The notes under the pieces: generated by a model | What the model was told of the DNA's origin: nothing | What the model saw: only the letters and a program-made list of their open reading frames with translations | Databases searched by the model: none | NCBI RefSeq assembly: GCF_001306115.1 | Contig: NZ_LGCL01000024.1 | Coordinates: 186,001-250,000 of the forward strand | Length of the DNA: 64,000 nt | Reading direction: 5' to 3' | Origin: Ornatilinea apprima | Lineage (GTDB): Bacteria; Chloroflexota; Anaerolineae; Anaerolineales; Anaerolineaceae | In this document: positions 17,900-25,775 of the stretch, in pieces | Layout of the letters: every line of letters begins with the position of its first letter | Position numbering within the stretch: the stretch's first letter is position 1 | Made by a program: the position numbers and the translations under genes

Positions 17900-18430
17900 T
17901 AGGGTGGCGTGAAGGGCGGACAATTTACTTTGCGTCAAACCTTTTTTGTCGCCGCCCGCAACCCACCATTGGCTTTGGTTGGTGGGATTCGGTCGGGTGG
18001 TTACGCAAGTTTACCTTTGTATGGGTTTTCCCGCCCTGCTTCTACCCTACCGTGGATTGGGTTCTTTGGTAGGGTGGCGTGGAGGGCGGCCCATTCACTT
18101 TGCGCCAAAATCATTTTGACGCCGCCCGCAACCCACCATTGGCTTTGGTTGGTGGGATTCGGGCGGGTGGGCACGCCGGTTTACCATTGAACAGACTGAC
18201 CCGCCCTGCTCCCACCTTACCGCGGATTGGGTTCTTTGGTAGGGTGGCGTGGAGGGCGGCCCATTCACTTTGCGCCAAAATCATTTTGACGCCGCCCGCA
18301 ACCCACCATTGGCTTTGGTTGGTGGGATTCGGGCGGGTGGGCACGCCGGTTTACCATTGAACAGACTGACCCGCCCTGCTCCCACCTTACCGCGGATTGG
18401 GTTCTTTGGTAGGGTGGTGTGGAGGGCGGA
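17900..18430. repeat. Tandem array A of the 170-bp repeat
   Basis: Three full units start at 17900, 18070 and 18240, each exactly 170 bp, and a partial fourth starts at 18410. Units two and three are identical by eye over all 170 bases. Each unit is a nested inverted repeat: an outer arm TAGGGTGGCGTGGAGGGCGG pairs with CCGCCCTGCTCCCACCTTA, and an inner arm CCGCCCGCAACCCACC pairs with GGTGGGATTCGGGCGG. A ~32-base segment between outer and inner left arms is the part that varies most between units. Short reading frames inside are artefacts of the repeat. With flanks it fills the 17841-18563 gap; a TATACT box at 18517-18522 may be the promoter of the next operon. Confidence 0.93.
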
Positions 18431-18563
18431 CGACCATCTACACACCACCCGTACAATGTCCAAAGGTACAATACGCGCCTGCCCCTCCGCCCGATGCGCG
18501 CCCGCCCCCCGCCGCCTATACTCAACATAGATCAAAAAATAACTTGCGCGGGAGAAAAATGCC

Positions 18564-18746
18564 ATGAATAAAGACGAATCGATTAAAAAAATTGTTACCC
18601 TGGTGCTCAAAGCCGTGGGGTTGGCCATGCCGGTAGCGGTGATCGTACTCAACGCCTTAAAGGTGATGGACATTGAATCGCAGGTGCCGCTGCTGGCGAT
18701 TGGCCTGTTCTGCCTGGCGCTGGCGATGATGCAGTCGGAGGAATAA
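18564..18746 (+). CDS. Small membrane protein (60 aa)
   Basis: A 60-residue protein with a charged N terminus (MNKDESIKK) and two hydrophobic stretches (about residues 10-31 and 42-55), so it is probably a two-pass membrane protein. A GGGAGA ribosome site precedes the ATG. The stop codon is one base away from the start of the ABC ATPase gene, making it the first gene of the exporter operon. It may be an accessory subunit. I do not recognise a family. Confidence 0.7.
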   Translation: MNKDESIKKIVTLVLKAVGLAMPVAVIVLNALKVMDIESQVPLLAIGLFCLALAMMQSEE

Positions 18747-18747
18747 G

Positions 18748-19701
18748 ATGGACACCTCATTCGCAATTGAAACAACGGGATTAAAAAAGAGCTTTGGCAG
18801 CCTGGAAGCCGTAAGCGGGTTGGACCTGCGTGTGGCCAGGGGTGAAATCTTCAGCCTTTTAGGTCCCAACGGTGCGGGCAAAAGCACCAGCATCTCGATG
18901 ATCTGCGGCCTGCTGCAACCCAGCGCCGGGCGGGTGAGTGTGTGCGGCTTTGACCTGAGCCGCGACCCCAAAGCCGCCAAAGCCGCCCTGGGCGTGGTGC
19001 CGCAAGACATCGCCCTCTACCCCGACCTGAGCGCGCGTGAAAACCTGCTCTTCTGGGGGCGCATGTACGGCCTGGGCGGCAATCTGCTGCGCCAGCGCGT
19101 GGATGAAACCCTGGAGATGATCGGCCTGCGCGAACGCCAGAACGGGCGCATTGGCTCCTTCTCCGGCGGTATGAAGCGCCGTGTCAACATCGGCGTGGCC
19201 TTGCTGCACCGCCCGCAGGTGGTGATCATGGACGAGCCTACCGTGGGCATTGATCCGCAGAGCCGCCGCCACATCCTCGACAACGTCAAAGAACTCAACC
19301 GCCAGGGTATGACGGTGCTGTACACCACTCACTACATGGAAGAAGCACAAGAACTTTCGGACCACATCGCCATTATGGATCACGGGCAGATGATCGCCAG
19401 CGGCACGCACAGCGAGCTGCTGCGTCTGGTGGGTGAGCACACCCGCGTAGACCTGACCGTCACCGCCGACCCGGCCGCTCTGGCCGAAGCCTGGCGGAAC
19501 ATTGAGGGCGTGGCGCAGGTGATCCCCAATCATCAGGTGGTGCGCCTGATGGTGACCGACAGCAACCGCGTGCTGCCGCGCGTGTTTGAATCCGCCGCTT
19601 CGCTGGGCGCGCGCGTGCAGGCCGTGGATATTCAGGAAGCCAACCTGGAAAGCGTTTTTCTACACCTCACCGGCCGCGCCCTGCGCGATAGCGAGTCTTA
19701 A
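18748..19701 (+). CDS. ABC transporter ATP-binding protein (DrrA type)
   Basis: A 317-residue ATPase of an ABC-2 exporter. Walker A is GPNGAGKST (39-47), the signature is FSGGMKRR, Walker B is VVIMDEPTVGIDP, and the switch His lies in TTHYMEEAQELS. The C-terminal ~90 residues form the accessory domain seen in DrrA/NatA-like ATPases (DUF4162 type). The genes downstream encode two ABC-2 membrane subunits, so this ATPase powers export of a drug, lipid or other hydrophobic compound; the substrate is unknown. Confidence 0.95.
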   Translation: MDTSFAIETTGLKKSFGSLEAVSGLDLRVARGEIFSLLGPNGAGKSTSISMICGLLQPSAGRVSVCGFDLSRDPKAAKAALGVVPQDIALYPDLSARENLLFWGRMYGLGGNLLRQRVDETLEMIGLRERQNGRIGSFSGGMKRRVNIGVALLHRPQVVIMDEPTVGIDPQSRRHILDNVKELNRQGMTVLYTTHYMEEAQELSDHIAIMDHGQMIASGTHSELLRLVGEHTRVDLTVTADPAALAEAWRNIEGVAQVIPNHQVVRLMVTDSNRVLPRVFESAASLGARVQAVDIQEANLESVFLHLTGRALRDSES

Positions 19702-19711
19702 GGAGTTACCC

Positions 19712-20980
19712 ATGGCTCAGATCCTGGCAATCGCTTATAAAGATTTTCTGCGCTCCACCCGCAGCTTCTTCGCCCTGGGGATGATGGTCGCCGCTCCGCT
19801 GCTCATCACCGGGCTGATCGCCCTGGCGTTTGGCGGCCTGGCCGCTTCTGGCAGCGGCGACATGACCGCCCTGCGCGTGCTGGTGCTCAACGCCGACCAA
19901 CCCGCCGAGGGACAGATGGACATCGGCGCGATGGTGCTGCCCTTCCTGCAAGATGAAAAAATGCCCGCCTGGCTGCAAGCCGAAGCCGCCGCAGACGAAA
20001 CCGCCGCCCGCCAGGCGCTGGATGAAGGCCAGGCCGGCGCGCTGGTGCTGATCCCGGCCAATTTTTCAGACAGCATCGCCGCCGGGCAGCCCGCCCAAAT
20101 TACCATTCTGCAAGACCCCACCCTCACCATTGGCCCGGCAGTATTGGAAAACCTGCTGCACATCTTCACCGACGGCATTTCCGGCGCGCAGGTAGGCCTG
20201 ACGGTCATTACAGACCAGCTTGCCAGCGCCGGGGCGCAGGTCGATGGCAGCATCACCCAGACCGCCTTGCTGGCCTACACCGATTGGTTCAAAGCCTTGC
20301 AGCAGAATCTCAATCACAGCGCCGAGCCGCAGTTACAAATCGTTTCCCCGCTGGGCGTGGAAAAAGACAATGCCGCCAATACCTTCCAGCAGGTCATCGC
20401 CCAGACGATGGCCGGCATGTTGATCTTCTTCACCTTCTTCACCGGCGCGTCTTCCGCGGAACTGCTGCTCAAAGAGCAGGAAGAAGGCACCCTGGCGCGC
20501 CTCTTTACCACCCCCGGCGGCCGCGACGCCATTCTGGCGGGCAAGCTGCTTTCCGGCCTGCTGACCATCCTGGCCCAATGCGCGGTGCTGATGGCCGCCT
20601 CAAGCCTGCTGTTTGGGGTGAAGTGGGGCAGCCCGGCCAGTGTGCTGCTGGCGGTGCTGGCTACCGCGCTGGCGGCCACCGGCTTTGGCCTGCTGCTGCT
20701 CTCTGGCGTGCGTTCCATGCGCCAGGCCGGCCCGGTGATCGGTGGGGTAATCAGCGCCACAGGCATGCTGGGCGGCCTGATGACCACCGCCGTGCCTATG
20801 CCCGGCCTTTTCACCCAATTGAATCTGCTGGTGCCGCAGGGCTGGGCGCTGCGTGCCTGGAAGCTCACCCTGCAGGGCGCAAGTTTTGCTGATGTTTTAT
20901 TCCCCGCGCTGGTGCTGGCGCTGATCGGCGCGGCCTGTTACGCCGCCGGTTCGTTCATCTTTCGCAAGCGTTTCGCGTAA
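19712..20980 (+). CDS. ABC-2 type permease subunit
   Basis: A 422-residue membrane subunit. After an N-terminal anchor helix (about 15-40) comes a ~180-residue soluble external domain (residues ~45-225), then five or six membrane helices in the C-terminal half, the layout of ABC-2 exporters of the YhgE/YhaP-DrrB type. The segment LLLKEQEEGTLARLFTTPGGRDAILAGKLLSG is the family's typical cytoplasmic coupling region. The start ATG at 19712 follows AGGAGTTACCC, 10 bases after the ATPase stop. It should pair with the next permease as a heterodimer. Confidence 0.92.
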   Translation: MAQILAIAYKDFLRSTRSFFALGMMVAAPLLITGLIALAFGGLAASGSGDMTALRVLVLNADQPAEGQMDIGAMVLPFLQDEKMPAWLQAEAAADETAARQALDEGQAGALVLIPANFSDSIAAGQPAQITILQDPTLTIGPAVLENLLHIFTDGISGAQVGLTVITDQLASAGAQVDGSITQTALLAYTDWFKALQQNLNHSAEPQLQIVSPLGVEKDNAANTFQQVIAQTMAGMLIFFTFFTGASSAELLLKEQEEGTLARLFTTPGGRDAILAGKLLSGLLTILAQCAVLMAASSLLFGVKWGSPASVLLAVLATALAATGFGLLLLSGVRSMRQAGPVIGGVISATGMLGGLMTTAVPMPGLFTQLNLLVPQGWALRAWKLTLQGASFADVLFPALVLALIGAACYAAGSFIFRKRFA

Positions 20981-20993
20981 GTCGAGGTTTATC

Positions 20994-22196
20994 ATGCGTA
21001 TTCTTTATCTGGCACTCAAAGACCTGGCGCAAATTCTGCGCGATAAAAAATCCCTGCTGTTTCTGGTCGCCATGCCCATCATCTTTACCGTCTTTATGGG
21101 CTTTGCCTACGGACAGGGCAACCAGCCGCAAGACCCGCGCCTGGCGCTGGCCGTGCTCAACCTGGACGCGGACGGTGTGGCAGCCGGCGAGTTGGTGGCA
21201 GACCTGCAGCGCTCGACCGTGGTGCGCGTGGAGCCTGTTGACGCGGCGCTGAGCGAAAGCGATCTGCAAGAACAGGTCGGGCGTAACCAATTCGCCGCCG
21301 CCCTGATCATTCCGCAGGGCTTCAGCGCCGCCGCGCTGAACGGCGGGCGGCCGCAGGCGCGCCTGGTGGCGGATACCAGCAGCGCCGATGGACAGAACGC
21401 CTCGCAGGCCGTGCAGGCCGCCTTCATCCGCGCCCTCAGCTCAGCCGAGATCGCCCGCCTGACCCTGGACGCCGCGCAAAGCGCCGGGCTGCCGGCCGGC
21501 CAATTCGACTCGGACGGTCTGGTGCACGCCGCCGAAACTGCCTGGCAAACTCCCGCGCTCAAGGTCGAGCGAGTTGCCCCGCCTGCCGCGCAGGAAAGCC
21601 AGTCCAACCCCTATACCCAGACCTCGCCGGGCATGCTGGTGCAGTTCGCCGTGTTTGGGCTGATCACCTCGGCCAATGTGCTGGTGCTGGAGCGCCAGAG
21701 CGGCGCACTGCAGCGCCTGCAAACCACCAGCGCGTCGGGCGCGCAGATCATTGCCGGGCACCTGCTGGCCATGTTCGTGGTGGTGTTCTTGCAGCAAGCC
21801 ATTCTGGTGCTGTTCGGCCAGTTCGCCTTCGGGGTGAAGTATCTCGCCCAACCAGCCGCCCTGCTGCTGGTGATGGTCTGCGTGGCGCTGTGGGCCGCCG
21901 CCCTGGGCATGCTCATCGGCGTGCTGGCGCGCGGTGAAGAGCAGGTGATCCTCTACGCCATGGCGGCCATGTTCCTGCTTTCCGCGCTGGGTGGGGCCTG
22001 GTTCCACCTCGAAGCCACCGGCGGGCTGTTTGCCCGCATCGGCGGCCTGCTGCCCAGCGCTCAGGCCATGACCGCCTTCCAGAATCTTATCGTCCGCGGA
22101 TTGGGCTTCTCCAGCGTGCTCGTCCCTGCCGCGGTGATGTTGGCCTACGCTGGCGGTTTCTTCGGCCTGGCCTTGCTGCGCTTGCGCCGCTCTTAG
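20994..22196 (+). CDS. ABC-2 type permease subunit
   Basis: A 400-residue paralogue of the preceding subunit with the same layout: N-terminal membrane anchor (FLVAMPIIFTVFMGFAYG), an external domain up to about residue 200, then C-terminal helices beginning with MLVQFAVFGLITSANVLVLERQSGALQRLQTTSASGAQIIAGHLLA. It begins 13 bases after the previous gene. Together the ATPase, two permeases and the small membrane protein form one four-gene export operon, bounded on both sides by repeat clusters. Confidence 0.92.
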   Translation: MRILYLALKDLAQILRDKKSLLFLVAMPIIFTVFMGFAYGQGNQPQDPRLALAVLNLDADGVAAGELVADLQRSTVVRVEPVDAALSESDLQEQVGRNQFAAALIIPQGFSAAALNGGRPQARLVADTSSADGQNASQAVQAAFIRALSSAEIARLTLDAAQSAGLPAGQFDSDGLVHAAETAWQTPALKVERVAPPAAQESQSNPYTQTSPGMLVQFAVFGLITSANVLVLERQSGALQRLQTTSASGAQIIAGHLLAMFVVVFLQQAILVLFGQFAFGVKYLAQPAALLLVMVCVALWAAALGMLIGVLARGEEQVILYAMAAMFLLSALGGAWFHLEATGGLFARIGGLLPSAQAMTAFQNLIVRGLGFSSVLVPAAVMLAYAGGFFGLALLRLRRS

Positions 22197-22206
22197 AAAA
22201 CGTTTC

Positions 22207-22660
22207 AGGTAGGGTGGGAGGCCACCCGCAGGGTGGTGCAGGGGCATGAGAATGTTGGTAATTCGACAAGTTTGCCGCCCCGGAACCCACCATCCATCGT
22301 GTTTGGGTTTACCGGCGGGTTTCGGGCGGGTTCAAGATGGTTTTACCTCAAAGGCAGCCGATCCTCCCTCTACCCGCCCTACAAGAACGGTCCGTTCTTC
22401 GGTAGGGGCGGATGGCCATCCGCCCGAAAATCACGGGCGCAACACCCAAAATAGGGGCGCAAGGCCTTGAACTGAACTGCGCCCCTACATAAGAATGGCG
22501 GTCTGGTTCTTCCGTAGGGTGCGGCGCTGCACCTGCGCCTATCCACTACCGGCGGGTTTCGGGCGGGAACAAAATGGTTTTGACGCAAAGCAGCTCGCCC
22601 GCCCTTTACCCGCCCTACAAGAGAGACCCGCTTTCCATCATTTTGGGGAGGGCTTGGGGA
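22207..22660. repeat. Degenerate cluster B of the 170-bp repeat family
   Basis: Diverged copies in mainly the opposite orientation: GGTTTCGGGCGGG and ACCCGCCCTACAAGA modules occur twice, and AACAAAATGGTTTTGACG (22569-22586) is nearly the reverse complement of the variable segment found in the arrays near 18 and 51 kb. GTAGGGGCGGATGGCC/GGGCGC hairpins are mixed in. The right edge, 22630-22659, matches 51490-51519 at 28 of 30 bases. It fills the gap before the PhzF gene. Confidence 0.82.
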
Positions 22661-22748
22661 TTTCGATTTCGACAGGGTCGAATCCAACCGCCAAGATCGG
22701 TTAAAATAGAACCATCAATCTGAATACCTGATGGTTAAAACGGCCATG

Positions 22749-23552
22749 ATGAAAACCCCAATCTATCAAGTGGATGCTTTCACCAGCCAGCCCTTCAGCG
22801 GAAACCCCGCCGCGGTCTGCCTGCTCACCTCTCAACGCTCCGACGAGTGGATGCTTAACACTGCCCGCGAGATGAACCTCTCTGAAACCGCTTTCCTTCT
22901 GCCCGAAGGCGACGGCTACCGCCTGCGTTGGTTCACCCCCGCTCTCGAAGTGGACTTGTGCGGTCACGCCACCCTGGCCAGCGCCCACATCTTGTGGGAG
23001 ACGGGTAAGCTGCCCCCCGAAGAACCGGCGCGCTTCTACACGCGCAGCGGGCTGCTCACCGCGCGCAAGGTGGCCAACCGCGTCGAGCTGGACTTTCCCG
23101 CCCGCCCCATGCAGCCCGCCGAACTGCCCGACGGCCTGGCCGCCGCCCTGGGCATCCCCGCGCCGCGCGCCGCCGCCTGGCACGCGCAGGGCGAGAACTT
23201 CCTCATCGAGCTGGACAGCGAAGCGCCGGTGCGTGCCGCCCAGCCCAATTTCGACCAGCTCAAGGCCTACCCCATTCACGGCGTCATTCTCACCAGCGAG
23301 GCCACCCAATCCACCCGCTATGATTTTGTCTCGCGCTTCTTCGCCCCGCGCTGGGGCGTGAACGAAGACCCGGTAACCGGCTCGGCGCACTGCTACCTGG
23401 CCCCATACTGGTCTGAGCGCATGGGCAAAACTGTCTTTTCTGCTTACCAGGCCTCAGCGCGCGGCGGTGAGCTGCGCGTGCGCCTGGATGGTGAGCGCGT
23501 GTTCATCAGCGGTGAAGCGGTTACCGTGCTCAGCGGCAGCCTGCACTTCTAA
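22749..23552 (+). CDS. PhzF family isomerase/epimerase
   Basis: Cytoplasmic protein of the PhzF/diaminopimelate epimerase-like fold. Key motifs are QVDAFTSQPFSGNPAAVC at the N terminus, the catalytic Glu in MNLSETAFL, CGHATLASAHIL and VNEDPVTGSAHCYLAPYW. At 267 residues it matches the family. The start is uncertain: ATGs at 22731, 22746 and 22749 are in frame and none has a clear ribosome site; I use 22749, which gives MKTPIYQVDAF as in relatives. No phenazine genes are nearby, so it is one of the many PhzF proteins of unknown substrate. Confidence 0.9.
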   Translation: MKTPIYQVDAFTSQPFSGNPAAVCLLTSQRSDEWMLNTAREMNLSETAFLLPEGDGYRLRWFTPALEVDLCGHATLASAHILWETGKLPPEEPARFYTRSGLLTARKVANRVELDFPARPMQPAELPDGLAAALGIPAPRAAAWHAQGENFLIELDSEAPVRAAQPNFDQLKAYPIHGVILTSEATQSTRYDFVSRFFAPRWGVNEDPVTGSAHCYLAPYWSERMGKTVFSAYQASARGGELRVRLDGERVFISGEAVTVLSGSLHF

Positions 23553-23578
23553 CCTTCCCCGGGACTGGCGCGGGATTA

Positions 23579-23587
23579 TGCTATAAT
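23579..23587 (+). promoter_or_regulatory. Extended -10 promoter of the epimerase gene
   Basis: TGCTATAAT, identical to the element before the TrmO-like gene. The start codon at 23621 follows an AGAGGAG site about 30 bases downstream. Confidence 0.65.
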
Positions 23588-23620
23588 CCGATTCGACTGC
23601 CTTCACGACAAGAGGAGCGT

Positions 23621-24553
23621 ATGCAATATCTCATCACTGGCGCAGCCGGTTTTCTGGGCTCCGCGTTGTCCAACCAACTGGTGCAAGACGGCCACGCCGT
23701 GCGCGGTCTGGATGACCTTTCCACCGGCGACCCCACCGCCCTGCTGCCCGAAGTGCGCTTCACCCGCGGCGATATCAATGACCGACCCAAGCTGTGGACC
23801 CTGCTGCAAGACGTGGACTGCGTTTATCACCTGGCGGCGCGCGTGCTGGTGCAGGAATCGGTGCTTTACCCGCGCGAGTACAACCAGGTCAACGTGGGCG
23901 GAACCGTCACCCTGATGGAAGCCATGCGCGATGTGGGTGTGCGCCGCGTGGTCTTTATCTCCTCCGGCGCCATCTACGGCAACCAGAGCGTGCAGCCCGT
24001 GCGCGAGAAGTTCGCCCCCCGCCCGCATTCGCCCTACGCCGTCTCCAAGCTGGCCGCCGAATACTATGTGCGCACCATCGGCGAGCTGTGGGGTATGGAA
24101 ACCGTCTGCCTGCGCGTTTTTAACGCCTACGGTCCCGGCCAGCAGATGCCGCCGGTTTACACCCCTGTCATCCCCAACTTTTTACGCCAGGCGTTAATGA
24201 ATGGCACCCTGGTCATCCACGGCGACGGCAAGCAAACCCGCGACTACGCTTACATTGACGACGTAGTGCGCGCCATGGTAGCCGCCTCCACCGCCCCCGA
24301 TATTCATCACGACATCATCAACGTCGGCAGCGGGGTAGAGACCAGCGTTTTAGACCTGGCCAACCTGGTGTGCGAGGTAACCGGCAAGCAGCCCGAGATC
24401 GTGATTAACCCCCGCAACGCGGGCGGGCCGGGGCGTTTATGCGCCGATTTAAGCCTGGCACGCGAAAAACTGGGCTTTGAGCCGCGTCTCAGCCTCACAG
24501 CCGGCCTGCAGCTCACCCTCGAAAAAGACGCGCGCCTCAGCCAGTCTGGCTAA
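23621..24553 (+). CDS. NAD-dependent sugar epimerase/dehydratase (SDR)
   Basis: A 310-residue extended short-chain dehydrogenase/reductase acting on a nucleotide sugar. The Rossmann motif GAAGFLGSAL is at residues 7-16, the catalytic triad is seen in ISSGAIYGN and SPYAVSKLAAE (YxxxK), and RVFNAYGPGQ and GDGKQTRDYAYIDDVV are the usual nucleotide-sugar phrases. It resembles UDP-glucose 4-epimerase and related enzymes such as UDP-glucuronate epimerases. With the nearby DegT aminotransferase it suggests synthesis of a modified surface sugar. Confidence 0.92.
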   Translation: MQYLITGAAGFLGSALSNQLVQDGHAVRGLDDLSTGDPTALLPEVRFTRGDINDRPKLWTLLQDVDCVYHLAARVLVQESVLYPREYNQVNVGGTVTLMEAMRDVGVRRVVFISSGAIYGNQSVQPVREKFAPRPHSPYAVSKLAAEYYVRTIGELWGMETVCLRVFNAYGPGQQMPPVYTPVIPNFLRQALMNGTLVIHGDGKQTRDYAYIDDVVRAMVAASTAPDIHHDIINVGSGVETSVLDLANLVCEVTGKQPEIVINPRNAGGPGRLCADLSLAREKLGFEPRLSLTAGLQLTLEKDARLSQSG

Positions 24554-24584
24554 GCCGCCCCAAATCCGGCTTTTCTTCACCCTT

Positions 24585-25193
24585 ATGTCTTCCACCGACT
24601 TGCTCGACCAATCTTTTTATGACCGCCACGCCGTTACCGTGGCACGCGACCTGCTCGGCCGCCGCCTGGTGCGCCGCCTGAACGGCCAGCGTGTTTCCGG
24701 CTATATCATCGAATGCGAAGCCTATTACGGCGAAGAAGACCTGGCCTGCCACGCGCGCGCCGGGCGCACCCCGCGCACCGCTGTCATGTACGGGCAGCCG
24801 GGGCGCGCCTATGTGTACTTCACCTACGGCATGCACTGGCTGCTCAACTGCGTTACCGGCGCGGAGGGCCTGGCCGCTGCCGTGCTGCTGCGTGCCATCT
24901 GGCCGCAGGAGGGGCTGGAGCAAATCGCCGCGCGCCGACCCGGTGTGGCCCGCGCGCGCTGGTGCGACGGTCCTGCTAAATTGTGCCGCGCCCTGCAGAT
25001 TGACGGCCAGCAAAACGGCGCCAGCCTGCTCTCGGCGGGCGGTGAGCTGTGGATTGAGCACGGCCTGCCCCTGCCCGACGAATGGGTGCAAACCAGCCCG
25101 CGCATCGGCATTCAGAGCACGCCCGAACCCTGGCGCAGCATCCCCTGGCGCTTTGTGGCCACGCCCCCACCTAACTTCTGGCCAGCCGCCTGA
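24585..25193 (+). CDS. 3-methyladenine DNA glycosylase (AAG/Mpg type)
   Basis: Base-excision repair enzyme that removes alkylated purines. Characteristic segments are IIECEAYYGEEDLACHARAGRTPRTAVMYGQPGRAYVYFTYGMHWLLNCVT (with the catalytic Glu and the intercalating Tyr region) and the later CDGPAKLCRALQIDGQQNG. The length of 202 residues is standard. The ATG at 24585 lies 31 bases after the epimerase stop without a strong ribosome site, so it may be co-transcribed. Confidence 0.93.
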   Translation: MSSTDLLDQSFYDRHAVTVARDLLGRRLVRRLNGQRVSGYIIECEAYYGEEDLACHARAGRTPRTAVMYGQPGRAYVYFTYGMHWLLNCVTGAEGLAAAVLLRAIWPQEGLEQIAARRPGVARARWCDGPAKLCRALQIDGQQNGASLLSAGGELWIEHGLPLPDEWVQTSPRIGIQSTPEPWRSIPWRFVATPPPNFWPAA

Positions 25194-25214
25194 AGCACCC
25201 CTTTTCCAATTCCT

Positions 25215-25243
25215 TTGCAAAATCGGTCCCTCTCTGGTATAAC
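25215..25243 (+). promoter_or_regulatory. Promoter of the bactofilin gene
   Basis: TTGCAA (25215-25220), a 17-base spacer and TATAAC (25238-25243), the latter preceded by TGG as an extended -10. An AGGAGGAAT ribosome site precedes the ATG at 25279. Confidence 0.72.
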
Positions 25244-25278
25244 GAACATACACCATGCGCTTTTCGCAGGAGGAATAA

Positions 25279-25731
25279 ATGTTCAAACGCAGCACCACCC
25301 AACAACCCGCCGTCACCCAGCCCATCGAGCGCGTTACCTCGGTGCTGGGGCCAGGCATTAACTGGAAAGGCAACCTGCGCGGCAGCGGCGGCGTGCGCAT
25401 TGAAGGCGCGTTTGAAGGCGAGATCGGCATTCGCGGGCTGATTGTAGTCGGCGAAACCGGGCGCGTTACCTGCGAAAAGCTGCAAGCCAACACCGTCATC
25501 GTCGCCGGGGCCGTGCGCGGCAGCATTCTGGCCGAAAAGCTGGAAATTCGCAGCACCGGCCGGGTGTGGGGCGACGTAACCACCGTGGCCTTCGCTACCG
25601 AAGAGGGCGCCTTCCTGCGCGGGCAGGTTACCATGGAAGAAACCGTCAGCTTCGACTTTACCGAAGAAGCCGCCCCCAAACTCACCCCCGACGAAGAATC
25701 CGGCCCTTCCGCCAGTCAGCCCGCCGCGTAA
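25279..25731 (+). CDS. Bactofilin (polymer-forming cytoskeletal protein)
   Basis: A 150-residue protein with the bactofilin core at about residues 25-125: TSVLGPGINWKGNLRGSGGVRIEGAFEGEI followed by regular short beta strands (VVGETGRVTCEKLQANTVIVAGAVRGSILAEKLEIRSTGRVWGDV) that build a right-handed beta-helix. Flexible ends flank the core. Bactofilins self-assemble into filaments at the membrane and scaffold cell-wall or shape machinery. It has its own promoter and lies between DNA repair and sugar aminotransferase genes. Confidence 0.93.
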   Translation: MFKRSTTQQPAVTQPIERVTSVLGPGINWKGNLRGSGGVRIEGAFEGEIGIRGLIVVGETGRVTCEKLQANTVIVAGAVRGSILAEKLEIRSTGRVWGDVTTVAFATEEGAFLRGQVTMEETVSFDFTEEAAPKLTPDEESGPSASQPAA

Positions 25732-25775
25732 TCGGCGCGGCTTCCTTTTTTTTTCACCCCTTGAAAACCAACCCT

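Noticed and set aside
17900-18430. Possible CRISPR array
   Set aside because: The units are about 170 bp and repeat nearly whole, rather than ~30-bp repeats with unique spacers, and there are no cas genes.
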